Shown: positions 45,166 to 55,649 of the stretch, in pieces | How the letters are laid out: each line of letters opens with the position of its first letter | Position numbering within the stretch: position 1 is the first letter of the stretch | Assembly (NCBI RefSeq): GCF_029867415.1 | Contig: NW_026706265.1 | Location: 1-64,000 of the forward strand | Direction of reading: 5' to 3' | Source: Vicia villosa | Lineage: Eukaryota; Streptophyta; Magnoliopsida; Fabales; Fabaceae | Length of the DNA: 64,000 bases | Program-made: the position numbers and the translations under genes | Notes under the pieces: generated by a model | Databases searched by the model: none | Told to the model about the DNA's origin: nothing | The model's input: the letters and a program-made list of their open reading frames with translations, nothing else

Positions 45166-48100
45166 TTAACTGTAATAACGTCTGAGTTTTTCAGCATTCC
45201 AGGGTCGAGCAAGTTTTTCACCGAGAAGATTCTCGAGGTAGTAGGCGCCGTTCTCGGTTTTGTCATAAACTCGGTACGGGCCTTCCCAGTTTGGGGCTAG
45301 CTTGCCTTCGCGCGAGTCTTTCATGTTTCTGCGAAGTACTAGGGCGCCGATTTCAAATTCGCGCTTTATAACTTTGGCGTTATGGCGAAGAGCTATTTGC
45401 TGTTTTAGTTTAGCTTCTCGGAGGGCTGACCCTGCTCGAATCTCTTCTACCATATCGAGTTCTTCCCTCATGGCCTCGTCGTTAAGTTCTTCCTCGAGGG
45501 GGAATTCGGTGCGCCGAGAAGGCTCTCGGATTTCTACGGGAATTACGGCTTCGGTGCCGTAAGTTAGTCGGAAAGGAGTTTCGCCTGTGCTCGAATGAGG
45601 CGTCGTCCTGTACGCCCAGAGTACACTATGTAGTTCCTCGACCCAGGCTTTTTTGGCTTCGCCGAGTCTTCTCTTTAATCCTCGGAGGATGACTCGGTTG
45701 GCCGCCTCGGCCTGCCCGTTCGTCTGAGGGTGCTCGACTGAGGTGAAGTGTTGCTTCGTGCCAAGCTTGGCCACAAACTCTTGGAATTTTTTGTCAGTGA
45801 ACTGGGTGCCATTGTCGGTGATTATGGCCTGAGGGACCCCGAACCGGGCAAGTATGTTTCGTTTGTAGAAACGGAGCACGTTTTGAGATGTGATCTTGGC
45901 AAGCGCCTCGGCTTCTATCCATTTCGTGAAGTAATCGACGGCGACCACGAGATATTTATTCTGGTACGAGCCGACCGGGAAAGGGCCGAGGAGGTCCATT
46001 CCCCAGGTGGAAAAAGGCCAAGGAGAGGAGAGGGATTTGAGCTCGGTGGGGGGAGCTAGGTGCATGTCGGCATGCCGCTGACATTTGTCGCATTTTTGAA
46101 CGTGCTCTTTGGCGTCCTGCTGCATGGTCGGCCAATAGTAGCCGGCTCTGAGGGCTTTCCTTGCCAGCGACCGGCCGCCGAGATGCTGGCCGTTAATCCC
46201 TTCGTGGATCTCCTGCAGTACTTCCATTGCCTGCGAGTCGTCGATGCATTTGAGAAGGGGAATGGAGAAGCCGCGCCGATAGAGTTTATTTTCAATGACT
46301 GTGTACGAGCAGGCTCTCCTTTTAATAGCTGAAGCTTCCTTCGGATCATCGGGGAGTTCGTCGTTCATGAGGTATTTGTATACCGGAGTCATCCAGCAAT
46401 GGTCGTCTCCGATGGCAAACACTTGTATGGCCGGCGCGTTTTTGGCTACGCTTGGATCGGACAAGACTTCCTGTATCACCGACTTGTTCCCTCCCTTCTT
46501 TCTCGTGCTTGCGAGCTTGGATAAGAGGTCGGCCCTCGAGTTGTGTTCCCGAGGGATGTGTGCGACGTCTGCCTTCGCGAACCCTTTCATCTTTTCTTTG
46601 ACGAGCGACAGATACTCGGCTAGTGTGTTGTTTTTGGCCTGGTAATCGCCGCTAACTTGCGACGCGACCAGTTGTGAATCGGTATAAATCATGACTTCCC
46701 GAGCGCCTACGTCCTCTGCAAGGCGTAGGCCCGCTAGGAGGGCTTCGTACTCGGCCTGGTTGTTCGATGTGGCGAAGGAGAGGACTAAGGATACTTCGAT
46801 GACGAGTCCCTCGTCGTTCTCCAAGATGATCCCAGCTCCGCTGCCCGCGTGGCTTGAGGCACCGTCTACGTAGATGGTCCACTTATTCACGGTGGGTGTT
46901 AGGGAGTTGGAGATCGTCGTCATCTCGGCCACGAAATCGGCGAGTGCTTGGGCTTTTAGCGCTTTCCTGCCCTCGTATTGTATGTCGAACTCGGACAGTT
47001 CGAGGGACCATTTCAGCATCCTTCCGGCCATGTCTGGTCGGCTGAGAAGCTGTTTGATCGGTTGGTCTGTCCGGACGACGATAGTGTGGGCAAGGAAGTA
47101 GTACCTCAGTCTTCTGGCGGCCGTTATTAGGGCCAGCGCGATTTTTTCTATCTGTTGATAGCGGACCTCGGGTCCTTGTAAGGCTTTGCTAGTGAAGTAC
47201 ACTGGCTTCTGCCCGTCTTCCGTTTCTCGGATCAGGGCCGCGCTGGCTGCCTCGCCAGAGACGGCCAAGTAGAGATAGAGAACCTCGTTGCTGTCTGGTC
47301 GGGATAGCACCGGGGGTTTGGAGAGCACTTGTTTGAGGTGGGATAATGCTTGTTCGCATTCCTCGGACCACTCGAAAGCTGCTTCTTTCCGAAGAAGCTT
47401 AAAGAATGGAAGTGCATGCTGGGCGGATTTCGCGACGAAGCGGGACAATGCTGTGAGCATTCCGTTTAGTACTTGGATGGATTTTTTATTGGTGGGGGTA
47501 GGGAGGTCTGAGAATGCTCGGCACTTATCAGGGTTGGCTTCTATTCCTCGTTCTGTTAAGTAGAAACCGAGGAATTTGCCTGCCCGTACTCCGAAGGTAC
47601 ACTTCTCCGGATTGAAGCGCATCCTGCAGGACCTGGCCTGCTTGAAGACCCGCTCGAGATGTAGTGTGTGGTCGGAGTCTTCTCGAGATTTGACGATCAT
47701 GTCGTCCATATACACCTCGAGTGTGTCGCCGATTTCCCCTCGGAAGACCTTGTTCATCATCCGCTGGTAGGTTGCCCCGGCGTTTTTGAGTCCGAAGGGC
47801 ATTACGTTGTAGTAATAATTGCCCGATTCGGTCATGAAAGCCGTGCATTGCTTGTCGCATTTCGCCATGGGAATCTGGTTGTAACCAGAATAAGCGTCCA
47901 TGAAGGACAACAGTTTATAGCCGGCCGAGTTGTCGACCAGTCTATCAATATTAGGTAAAGGGTAGGCGTCTTTTGGACATGCCCGGTTAACATCAGTATA
48001 ATCAACACACATTCTCCATTTTCCATTAGATTTTTTAACAAGTACAACATTTGAGAGCCAAGTTGAGTACTTGGCCTCGGAAATAAAACTTGCCTCTAGG

Positions 48101-51036
48101 AGGTCTTTTACAGCTTTCTCGGCAGCCTCTGCTTTCTCGGGAGACTGCCGACGCCTACGTTGTACTACGGCCTTGGCGGTTGGATTGATGGAGAGGTGGT
48201 GACAGGCGACCTCAGGGTCGAGTCCGGGCATCTCTGCGGCGCTCCAGGCGAACAGGTCGGCATTGGCTCGAAGGCAGGCTATGAGTTGCTTCCTCGGCAG
48301 GTCAGGGATACCCTTGCCGATCTTCACTGCTCTGTTGGGGTTGTCTCCCAGGGGGATCAGCTCGAAGTCTCCGTCGGGAACAGGTCGGACGGGATTCGAT
48401 TGTGTTTCCTCCCCGGTCTTCAGTTCTTCTTGTGTGAACCTTGCATCGAGGTCGACTGAGCTGACGTTGGCCGTTGGAACCTGATCTTCCCGAGGACGCT
48501 TATCTTCGGCTCTTGGTTTCTTGTTGGAGCTGGTCGGAGGAGCGATCAGCTCTAGTCCTTTGACGGATGCATCGAAGATCCTTCTCGCAGCTTCAATGTC
48601 GGCGTTGATGGTGGCCACTTTCCCTGTCCTCGTGTAGAACTTCATCTTCAGATGGACTGTGGAGGGCACGGCAGTTAGCTCGGCCAGTGTTGGGCGTCCG
48701 ATGATGCAGTTGTACAATGTTTTGCAGTCGATTACCAGAAACCTGGTTTTGACTTGTCTGGACGCTTCCCCTTCCCCGAAGGTGACAATCAGCTCGACGT
48801 AGCCCCATGGTTTGGTGGTGGCTCCGTTAAAACCTTGGAGGTCGGAACCCACATAGGGAGTGAGGTGCGAGTCGTCCAGCTGCAGTGTTTGGAAGAGGTG
48901 GGAGTACATAATGTCGACTGAACTGCCTTCATCTACCAGGACCCGTCGCACATCGAAGTTTGCCATTCTGGCTCGGACGAGAAGGGGAATGGTGGCATTT
49001 GGAGCTCCGCCGGGCAGTTCTTCGAGATAGAAAGTGATTGGCTCTGACTTTCCTCGGAATTTCCGAAGAGTAGGGCCGAGATCTGCATTGGCGCTGAGTA
49101 GCTCGTCGAACTTTCTCTTGACCGAACTGACGGTGAGAGAGCCGGGGTCGCCGCCGTTGGAGATGACCATTGCGGTGGGGAAATGTTCCCAGGTGCTGAG
49201 GGCGGTCGTCACGCCGACTGAAGGGATGAAGTCTTCCGGTCGGGTTACGGACAGCGCGACTTGGAGCGGTCTGCTGTCTGGTGAGTTCCCCTCGTCAGAG
49301 TTTCGAGGGATGTCTCTTCTGGAGGGTTCTCCCTTCTTGGTGTATTTTGCCAGGTGGCCCTCTTTGATCAGGGTCTCTATGGCATCTTTGAGATGTACGC
49401 ATTCGTCGGTCATATGCCCGTGACTCTTGTGGTACTTGCAGTATTTGGACTTGTCCGTCCCCGGTCTTGTAGGATTTGACTTCGGGGGCCTGATGTTGGA
49501 TTTCTTGAACTCGGCGTTCTGGCAGTCGGACAGGATTTTCTCCCGGGAGGTGTTCAAAGGAGTGTAGTCGTTGAAACGCCCTGCTGGTCCTCGCCGTTCT
49601 TTGACATCTCGGGCCCGGTCGTCCCTTCTTTTGTCTTGTCCTCGGCGCGACCCCGAGTCTTCGAGGTTTGAGCTGCGAGCGGCGCCACTGCCCCTCGGGG
49701 CTCTGATTGCGGCTGCCTCGCCTTCCTCAAAATCGATGAATACCTTTGCTTTGCTGAGGAGGTCATTCATCGAGTTTACCTTCTCGATCTTAATAGCTTT
49801 CTTGAAGTCACTGCCGGGGAGAAGTCCTCGTTCCAAGATGTACCTCTTCATGTAGTCTTTTGTCTGCACTTGGACGGCCTCCTTGTTGAATCTTTCAAGG
49901 TAATCTCGGAGAGGCTCGTTGGGTCCTTGGACTACGGCCTCGAGATTGGCTTCCGATTTCGGTTGCCGTCGGGAGGCTGTGAAGTGGCTCAAGAAGAGTT
50001 CTTTGAGCTCGGTCCAAGAATGGATGGAGTTCGAAGGGAGGTTCCTGTACCAATTCATCGCTCCCTTCCTGAGGGTGGTCGGGAAAATGCGGCACTTGAT
50101 CGAGCCTCTGACGACGTGATAGTCCATGACCGCTTCGATACTCCGGATATGGTCGTCGGGGTCAGTGGTTCCGTCGTATTGGTCCAATGCTGGCGGTTTT
50201 TCCATCCCCCGAGGGAGGCGGGCTCTCCGTATACTAGCGGACAAGGGGCTGCGGAAGTCCTCCTCGTCGCTCGGCCCTGGTGAATCGTAGTGCCTGTTTC
50301 GTCGGGGATCTTCTTGGTTGTTACCCGTCGTTGCTTTGGAGGGACCCCGACGGCCCTGTTCGGGGGAGGGGCTTCTTTGTTCAGCGGTTTCAGGTTTCTG
50401 GTTCTTCCTGTTCTTTCTGTGTGGAGAACGGGAACGAGTCCTCCGGCGGCGATGTCTTCTCGGGGGAGACCTTGAAGAGGACGGGGAACGCCGACGGTAT
50501 CTTCTCGGCGGTGAGCGCGAGGAGGAATAGGAGCGTGACCTGTAGCGCCTCCGTGGGGAAGGGCGACGTCGCCGCTGTCTTTCCAGCTCGTGAATTCGGT
50601 CATCCTGAATTCTGAGGAGGCTGTTGGTCAGTTGTATTTCCTTGAGCAAGCGGACGGTAATGGGGTCAGTGCCTTCGGGAATGTTGAGCGGCTCCTCTTC
50701 TTCTCCATGACGGGCTCTCTGCCTCTCGGAGGTGTGGGTGAATGAGGAAGCATGTTGCCCGTCGCGAGGGTCGGTTTCATTCACATTCTGGGCATGTTCC
50801 GGCACGTTGGTCGTTCGGATCGGTTCGCCGTTCTGAACGTGCCCTTCTGGAGGAACATGGTCAACATTCTGGACCTGTTGTAGGACCTGCAGCAGCTGGG
50901 TGTCCTGGGTTTCATGCCCGGAGCTTTGTCGCCGACGACTCCCCCGACGATGATTAGCTAGCTCGCGGGAGGATTCCTCGATCAGCTCTTGAAGGAGGAA
51001 AGGGTCAGAGCTTGGGATGTTGTTGTTGTCAGCCAT
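45166..51036 (-). CDS. Gag-pol polyprotein of E5, 1956 aa, intact
   Basis: Domains in order: an Arg/Ser-rich segment (about residues 155-213), Gag core (about 280-420), a CxxHx4GHx4C-type knuckle (about 532-545), aspartic protease with VDEGSS (about 698), RT with MPFGLK (about 1078) and YMDDM (about 1107), a first RNase H whose usual first Asp is missing (LYLAVSGEA), a second archaeal-type RNase H (VDGASS about 1389, NNQAEYEALL, YTDSQLV), an HHCC finger (about 1611-1650) and a DDE integrase (Asp about 1680, Asp about 1739, Glu about 1776). Two RNase H domains define the Tat lineage. The start at 51036 lies about 55 bases inside the primer site. No stop or shift is seen. Gag and pol share one frame. 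Confidence 0.95.
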   Translation of the reverse strand: MADNNNIPSSDPFLLQELIEESSRELANHRRGSRRRQSSGHETQDTQLLQVLQQVQNVDHVPPEGHVQNGEPIRTTNVPEHAQNVNETDPRDGQHASSFTHTSERQRARHGEEEEPLNIPEGTDPITVRLLKEIQLTNSLLRIQDDRIHELERQRRRRPSPRRRYRSRSYSSSRSPPRRYRRRSPSSSRSPPRRHRRRRTRSRSPHRKNRKNQKPETAEQRSPSPEQGRRGPSKATTGNNQEDPRRNRHYDSPGPSDEEDFRSPLSASIRRARLPRGMEKPPALDQYDGTTDPDDHIRSIEAVMDYHVVRGSIKCRIFPTTLRKGAMNWYRNLPSNSIHSWTELKELFLSHFTASRRQPKSEANLEAVVQGPNEPLRDYLERFNKEAVQVQTKDYMKRYILERGLLPGSDFKKAIKIEKVNSMNDLLSKAKVFIDFEEGEAAAIRAPRGSGAARSSNLEDSGSRRGQDKRRDDRARDVKERRGPAGRFNDYTPLNTSREKILSDCQNAEFKKSNIRPPKSNPTRPGTDKSKYCKYHKSHGHMTDECVHLKDAIETLIKEGHLAKYTKKGEPSRRDIPRNSDEGNSPDSRPLQVALSVTRPEDFIPSVGVTTALSTWEHFPTAMVISNGGDPGSLTVSSVKRKFDELLSANADLGPTLRKFRGKSEPITFYLEELPGGAPNATIPLLVRARMANFDVRRVLVDEGSSVDIMYSHLFQTLQLDDSHLTPYVGSDLQGFNGATTKPWGYVELIVTFGEGEASRQVKTRFLVIDCKTLYNCIIGRPTLAELTAVPSTVHLKMKFYTRTGKVATINADIEAARRIFDASVKGLELIAPPTSSNKKPRAEDKRPREDQVPTANVSSVDLDARFTQEELKTGEETQSNPVRPVPDGDFELIPLGDNPNRAVKIGKGIPDLPRKQLIACLRANADLFAWSAAEMPGLDPEVACHHLSINPTAKAVVQRRRRQSPEKAEAAEKAVKDLLEASFISEAKYSTWLSNVVLVKKSNGKWRMCVDYTDVNRACPKDAYPLPNIDRLVDNSAGYKLLSFMDAYSGYNQIPMAKCDKQCTAFMTESGNYYYNVMPFGLKNAGATYQRMMNKVFRGEIGDTLEVYMDDMIVKSREDSDHTLHLERVFKQARSCRMRFNPEKCTFGVRAGKFLGFYLTERGIEANPDKCRAFSDLPTPTNKKSIQVLNGMLTALSRFVAKSAQHALPFFKLLRKEAAFEWSEECEQALSHLKQVLSKPPVLSRPDSNEVLYLYLAVSGEAASAALIRETEDGQKPVYFTSKALQGPEVRYQQIEKIALALITAARRLRYYFLAHTIVVRTDQPIKQLLSRPDMAGRMLKWSLELSEFDIQYEGRKALKAQALADFVAEMTTISNSLTPTVNKWTIYVDGASSHAGSGAGIILENDEGLVIEVSLVLSFATSNNQAEYEALLAGLRLAEDVGAREVMIYTDSQLVASQVSGDYQAKNNTLAEYLSLVKEKMKGFAKADVAHIPREHNSRADLLSKLASTRKKGGNKSVIQEVLSDPSVAKNAPAIQVFAIGDDHCWMTPVYKYLMNDELPDDPKEASAIKRRACSYTVIENKLYRRGFSIPLLKCIDDSQAMEVLQEIHEGINGQHLGGRSLARKALRAGYYWPTMQQDAKEHVQKCDKCQRHADMHLAPPTELKSLSSPWPFSTWGMDLLGPFPVGSYQNKYLVVAVDYFTKWIEAEALAKITSQNVLRFYKRNILARFGVPQAIITDNGTQFTDKKFQEFVAKLGTKQHFTSVEHPQTNGQAEAANRVILRGLKRRLGEAKKAWVEELHSVLWAYRTTPHSSTGETPFRLTYGTEAVIPVEIREPSRRTEFPLEEELNDEAMREELDMVEEIRAGSALREAKLKQQIALRHNAKVIKREFEIGALVLRRNMKDSREGKLAPNWEGPYRVYDKTENGAYYLENLLGEKLARPWNAEKLRRYYS

Positions 51037-51091
51037 GACGATTGGTGATGGTTAGCTTTGATCTTTGTTCTTTAAAGATGGGGAAGCAAGT

Positions 51092-51109
51092 TTCCCACAG
51101 ACGGCGCCA
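51092..51109 (-). promoter_or_regulatory. Primer-binding site of E5
   Basis: Minus-strand TGGCGCCGTCTGTGGGAA, one base from the 5' LTR. The first nine bases fit a tRNA-Asp 3' end, the rest does not clearly, so the tRNA is left open. It is clearly different from the tRNA-Arg type of E1-E3. Confidence 0.75.
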
Positions 51110-51110
51110 C

Positions 51111-51671
51111 TGATCGTACCTGATCAGAAGAATCGTCGTAGGCTGCTCGGACTGGATCTTCTAGGAAGGAGGAGGAGGGGGGGGTGTACCTGCAAGGTAC
51201 TCCAATGCCAAAGTAAGTTGACGAGCAGAGGAGCGCAAGTACTAGCTAAAGTGAGTAAGAATTGAATACCTGACCCTCTAGTTGAAGAGGGTATATATAG
51301 CCCCCAGCGCTGGGCCATGATCTCGCTATTGGGTTGGATTCCCAAGCCCAACTAGGAGACTGCCAGGTTTCCTGAGCGGAAATATCGGAGGTGCGTGTAT
51401 GCCCTCTGTCCTGGTTAACCGCTCCGAAGTCCAAGGGAAGACGCGGTCTTTTAGGAGCCACGTGGGATCCGAGTTATTCGGAGGATTGGATATGAAGGAG
51501 CCCTGCGCGGAGCAGGGTCCTCGGCAAGGATGATGTCCGGGGGAGAATGAACGCCGAGCGCGGTGTTGGTGCCGAGCAAGGCGTGTCGGAAGGCCATGAA
51601 CTATACATGGGCCTCTGAGGCTTATTGGGTCGAAAGCGGTGTTGGGCCTAGCCTTGGCCCAGTCCAGAACA
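51111..51671 (-). repeat. 5' LTR of E5
   Basis: 561 bp, same as the left copy. The TATA box (minus CTATATATAC) at 51291-51300 lies about 370 bases into the LTR and drives the polyprotein transcript. Confidence 0.95.
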
Positions 51672-51676
51672 ACGAT

Positions 51677-52311
51677 GTTCAACATATATATTATTTAAAA
51701 TATATTATTCAAAATTTTTTTTAATCAAGTATTTATTTTACTATAACTTTATAAATACATCTTGATTAAATAATTTTATTAATTGAATATTGCAGTTTTA
51801 AATTGGATTTTTCGATAGTTTATGAATTCATCTATGTTAAATAATTTTAATGTTTGATATTAATAGTGCAATTTTAAAATTTATTGATTTTAATGTATAC
51901 ATATTTAAAAAAATTTAAAACGGATTTATTATACTGTTCTTTTAAATTTTGATTAATTTTATAAAAAAAATTAACTAAATTTGATATTTTTCTGTGATTC
52001 ATAATCATTTTTATAGAACATTAAATTTTTTATTTTTTCTGTACTATATTCTTTAAAATATATAGATTCCAATAGTTGTTGAATTACACACTCTTAGTTT
52101 CAATGAACTAGGAAAACATCTATCTAAATCTAATTACTCAAATAAAGTTGTGAATTACAATTTTCTTGTGCCTAACTAATTAAAACTTTTATAAAGAGGC
52201 TCCAACCGACTCTATCAACTTTGATACACACACTCTCTCTTTCATTATCCTCCCACTAAAATATTAAGTTAAGAAAATTGTTTTCTAAAATATAATTATG
52301 GATATCACATG
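51677..52311. other. AT-rich intergenic DNA right of E5
   Basis: No gene or element is recognised. It is low-complexity A/T with no long repeat. Confidence 0.6.
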
Positions 52312-53000
52312 GATAACTTTCAAAATGGGCTACTCCATATGGGTCGGCCTGCCAGACCAGAAAAATTACAGGGTTTGGGTTTTAAAATTGGAGCCCATAT
52401 TTTTCAGGATCTTTTTAGCCCAGTCTTTAAAAATCACAAGGTTAGGGCTAGTCCGTGTAGGCCGTGAGTAGCCCATAGACCCGCATAATTATAAATTTTA
52501 AAAATATATATTAATATTTATATTATCTTACTCCAAAATAATCTATTAATTTTTTTCACTTCACTAAATTTTATCTCTATTCTATTAATCTTTCTCTTTT
52601 AAATATTATACATTAATACAATCAACATTTTTTCATCAAATTATTCTAGTTTTTCTCTTATAATAAATATTTAAGTATTATTTTATATAATTTAGACATA
52701 TATTATATTTCGAAACACATTATAGTATTTATAAGAGATAATTTAATACTTAAAAATGTATTATGTTTAAAATAACATATTTTTAAATTTTATTAATAAT
52801 AAATATTATGGAGTTTTTATTTTAATTATTTTAAATAAAAAAACTCATTTAAGGTCGGATAGTCCGAAGCCCATTTACGGCCAGACTCGGGTAGTAAATT
52901 TCGAGTCCATATTACATAGAACCTTTTTGGCTCAGCTCTAAAAAGCTTAGGGCCCGTCAGGGCCGGTGTGTTTAGAGTCTAGCCCATTTTGACAGCTCTA
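52312..53000. mobile_element. hAT-like non-autonomous element, about 690 bp
   Basis: Inverted ends GATAACTTTCAAAATGGGCTA (left) and TAGAGCTGTCAAAATGGGCTA (right, reversed). Flanking 8-mers ATCACATG and ACCAGATG agree at 6 of 8 positions, as for an old hAT duplication. Subterminal G/C-rich blocks with GGGTCGGCC and GGGCCCGTCAGGGCC surround an AT-rich centre. No ORF. Confidence 0.5.
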
Positions 53001-53396
53001 ACCAGATGTATTACACAAATGTTAATAAATTATTTTGAAAAAATGTTAATAAATTATTTTTTTAAACGGAAGAAAAATACTTTTATCTATATTTATTAGA
53101 GAAAAGATATAGATAGCTACCCCATAAATTTGTTTATTCTTTGTAGGAATAATAATGAATCATAAATCAATAGTAAACGTGATTTACTTTTTCCAAGTCA
53201 ATCAAAACCATGAATTATTATTCCATAATTTCCTCAAATTTCAATCATCCATAATAAATACAAACAAACTAATAGATAACATTATAGTCTATAATTTCGT
53301 AACGCGTATCATATTTTAGGTTTAGGGTTTAAGTTTCAACAGAGAATCAAAAACCAATTTCGTTTTTCACTGTTCCGTCCTCCTCCTTCAATATCA
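53001..53396 (+). other. Upstream region of the F-box gene
   Basis: AT-rich, no element recognised. The last ~30 bases are a pyrimidine-rich leader (TCCGTCCTCCTCCTTCAATATCA) ending at the ATG. No convincing TATA box was picked. Confidence 0.4.
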
Positions 53397-54765
53397 ATGG
53401 CGGATATTATTAGCACTCTACCAGACGACATTCTCTGTCACATTCTCTCTTTTCTTGAAACCAAACAATCCGCGGCCACAAGAATTCTTTCAAGGAGGTG
53501 GATTCATCTATGCCTCTCAGTTCCCACCCTGTTCTTCGATACCAGTCTTCATTATCAAACTGAATGTTCTATATTTAATGATTTCATGAACTCTGTTTTG
53601 CTTGCGCGAGATGCCACACTTCCCATTAAGAGTTTCCATTTCAAGGTTGCATACGGTTGTCTTCTTCGGTGCCCCATTACCACTATAACCAAATGGATCA
53701 ATTTTGTGGTACAGAGAAGAGTTGAGTACCTTTACCTCCATCTCAGCCCATCCGGATCTTATCCGGGATTGCCTGTCAATATTCTCACTTGCAAAACCCT
53801 TGTGGTTCTCAAGCTTTCTGGTTTTAATGTGGAAAAGGGTTATTCTTCAATTGTACTTCCTTCCCTCAAAACCCTTCATTTGGAAATTATTTGGTTCCCT
53901 AAACTTCGAGACATTCTCATGTTTTTATCTGGATGTCCAATTCTGGAGGAATTATACACATTTGATGTGACTTTTTGTTTTGAGGAATCTCTAACATGTA
54001 CTGAGTGGAAGAGCTTTTGCTTGAGTAACTTGACCAGAGCTGATATTCATTGCACTTATAATTCTTTTCTTCATTCTTATTTTCCGTTAAAAGCGGTTAA
54101 CAACACACCTTCCCTGTGCCTTCGACTCAATAGGGTTTGTTTACTACACTTATTGATGATGAGATGGAAAAGAAAAATGCTATTGACATGTATTTTGTTT
54201 TTCTTTGTTTTTGTGTGTGACAATCGTATCTGATTTCTTCATGTATGAACTAGGTGCGTTACTGGAATGATTTGATTCCTACTTTTCATAATTTGACCCA
54301 ACTGGAGCTTATTTCTCTCAATTATTGTTGCCGATTCTTAGTTGAAGCGCTCAATAATTGCCCTAAGCTTCAAAAGCTTGACATTCGACAGGTTTGTTAA
54401 GGACCTTATCTGATTTATCTTTTCATACAACTCTGTTGGGTTTCCCGATATGTTTTATTTTATTTTATGTGCATTGTTAACAGGCTCCCTTGAATAAAAG
54501 ATCTAAAAGAGAAAAACAAGAGTACATAGAAAAATGGGTGGATCCAGAAGTTGTTCCGCAATGTCTTTCATTACACCTTCGAACTTGCAATCTTTTCAAT
54601 TTCTATGGCCTACAAGATGAGCTTATGCTAGCAAGTTATATCTTGAAGAGTGCAAGCATTTTACAAACCATGAAATTTTGGACCCCACGCGGTCATTCCA
54701 AAAACAAAAATATATTATCCTCATTCCCGAGGGCATCTTTAACTTGTAAACTAACCTATGGTTGA
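53397..54765 (+). CDS. F-box/FBD/LRR protein, three exons, 385 aa
   Basis: Exons 53397-54134, 54254-54391 and 54484-54765 are joined by GT-AG introns of 119 and 92 bp, both in phase 0, giving 1,158 coding bases. The N-terminus is a canonical plant F-box (LPDDILCHILSFLETKQSAA, then SRRWIHLC), the middle has leucine-rich repeats (LVVLKLSGF, LPSLKTLHLE, FLSGCPILEEL) and the C-terminus is an FBD domain (PQCLSLHLRTCNLFNF, ASYILKSASILQTM). Such proteins are substrate receptors of SCF ubiquitin ligases via SKP1; the target is unknown. No stop or shift is seen, so it is probably functional. It is the only host gene of the window that looks intact. Confidence 0.88.
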
Positions 54766-55059
54766 TCATGATTCTCGATCGTGTAGCAGTTGCTATATCA
54801 TTGCTGTCATTTATTTAGCTAATTAGTTTCTACCATGCAATTGATAGATTTAGTGGTTGGTTGAAAATTGTTCTTTGCTTTGACTGATCTAGTACTTACT
54901 ACTTTAACTATATTTTTATTTTTTTTATGAATTCATATACACGTTGGTCCATTTTGCGAGTAAATGTGCTAAATTTTGATTTGATAAATAACCACATATG
55001 GTAAGAGGGTACAATTCTTACATAAAAAAAAAGAGATCTAAATATTAAAATTACAAAGG
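54766..55059. other. 3' flank of the F-box gene
   Basis: AT-rich, no feature recognised. Confidence 0.4.
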
Positions 55060-55248
55060 TTGAGACTGTGTATGGCTAATTGTAGCAATTCACACACAGC
55101 GCATCGCAACTCATTGTTTTGGAGAGATCTGCTTGTTGGTGAGTGTGTAATACTTAAAGATAGGTTTGAGATATTATCTCTCATGTCAACTGAAAAAAGA
55201 GATCATAGTGTTCGCTCTGTGTCACATGGAGAGAGATGTCATTGGTGA
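55060..55248 (+). pseudogene. Possible LINE fragment (post-RT linker)
   Basis: Sixty-two codons with SLFWRDLLVGECVILKDRFE resembling the FW.D.W.G...L..RF..L segment between RT and the zf-RVT domain of plant LINEs. The match is short. Confidence 0.35.
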
Positions 55249-55295
55249 TTAAAACTGATTTCTTTGGTTTGTCCTTATGGGTTTAATATAGCCAG

Positions 55296-55491
55296 CAAGG
55301 TTTTAAAAAACGCAAAAACGGCCGCGACAAAACGGTTTTGACAGATGTTGATACCGTTATCACCGTTTTCAATTTTGAAGATCAAATTATAATTAATTCA
55401 CACCGCGACGACCGCAATCAGCGTTGCGGTACCTGTACCGACCAAAATCGTGAAAACCTTTACGCGACTGCGACCGTTTTTTAAAATCCCG
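55296..55491. mobile_element. hAT-type MITE, 196 bp, with 8-bp duplication
   Basis: Ends CAAGGTTTTAAAAAACG and (reversed right end) CGGGATTTTAAAAAACG; the inside is rich in CCGCGAC/GCGACCG. The flanking 8-mers ATAGCCAG (55288-55295) and ATAGTCAG (55492-55499) differ at one base. Non-coding. Confidence 0.75.
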
Positions 55492-55649
55492 ATAGTCAGT
55501 TTTACAATATTAGAGCTAAGATGGTGGATATCCTTTTCGAGTCAATTTTACAATATTAGAGCTAAGATGGCGGTGGAGGAAGGGGTTCGCGTTATGAATG
55601 AGGGAGATGAGATGGTGGATGACGTGGATAATATAATGGGGAGATTAAT

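Larger units (their letters stand above)
41222..51671 (-). mobile_element. Complete, young Tat/Retand-like retrotransposon E5, 10.45 kb
   Basis: LTRs of 561 bp lie at 41222-41782 and 51111-51671. By eye they are identical, and ACGAT flanks both outer ends (41217-41221, 51672-51676). The primer site (51092-51109), an uninterrupted gag-pro-RT-RH-aRH-INT frame (51036-45166), a spliced antisense gene (42188-44479, + strand) and a polypurine tract (41783-41797) are all in place. Everything needed for transposition appears present. Its base composition is GC-richer than the flanks. Confidence 0.95.

Noticed and set aside
47500..50600. Many + strand frames of 60-137 codons opposite the polyprotein
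   Set aside because: GC-rich complement of a long real frame; none has motifs or splice logic, unlike the antisense gene at 42188-44479.
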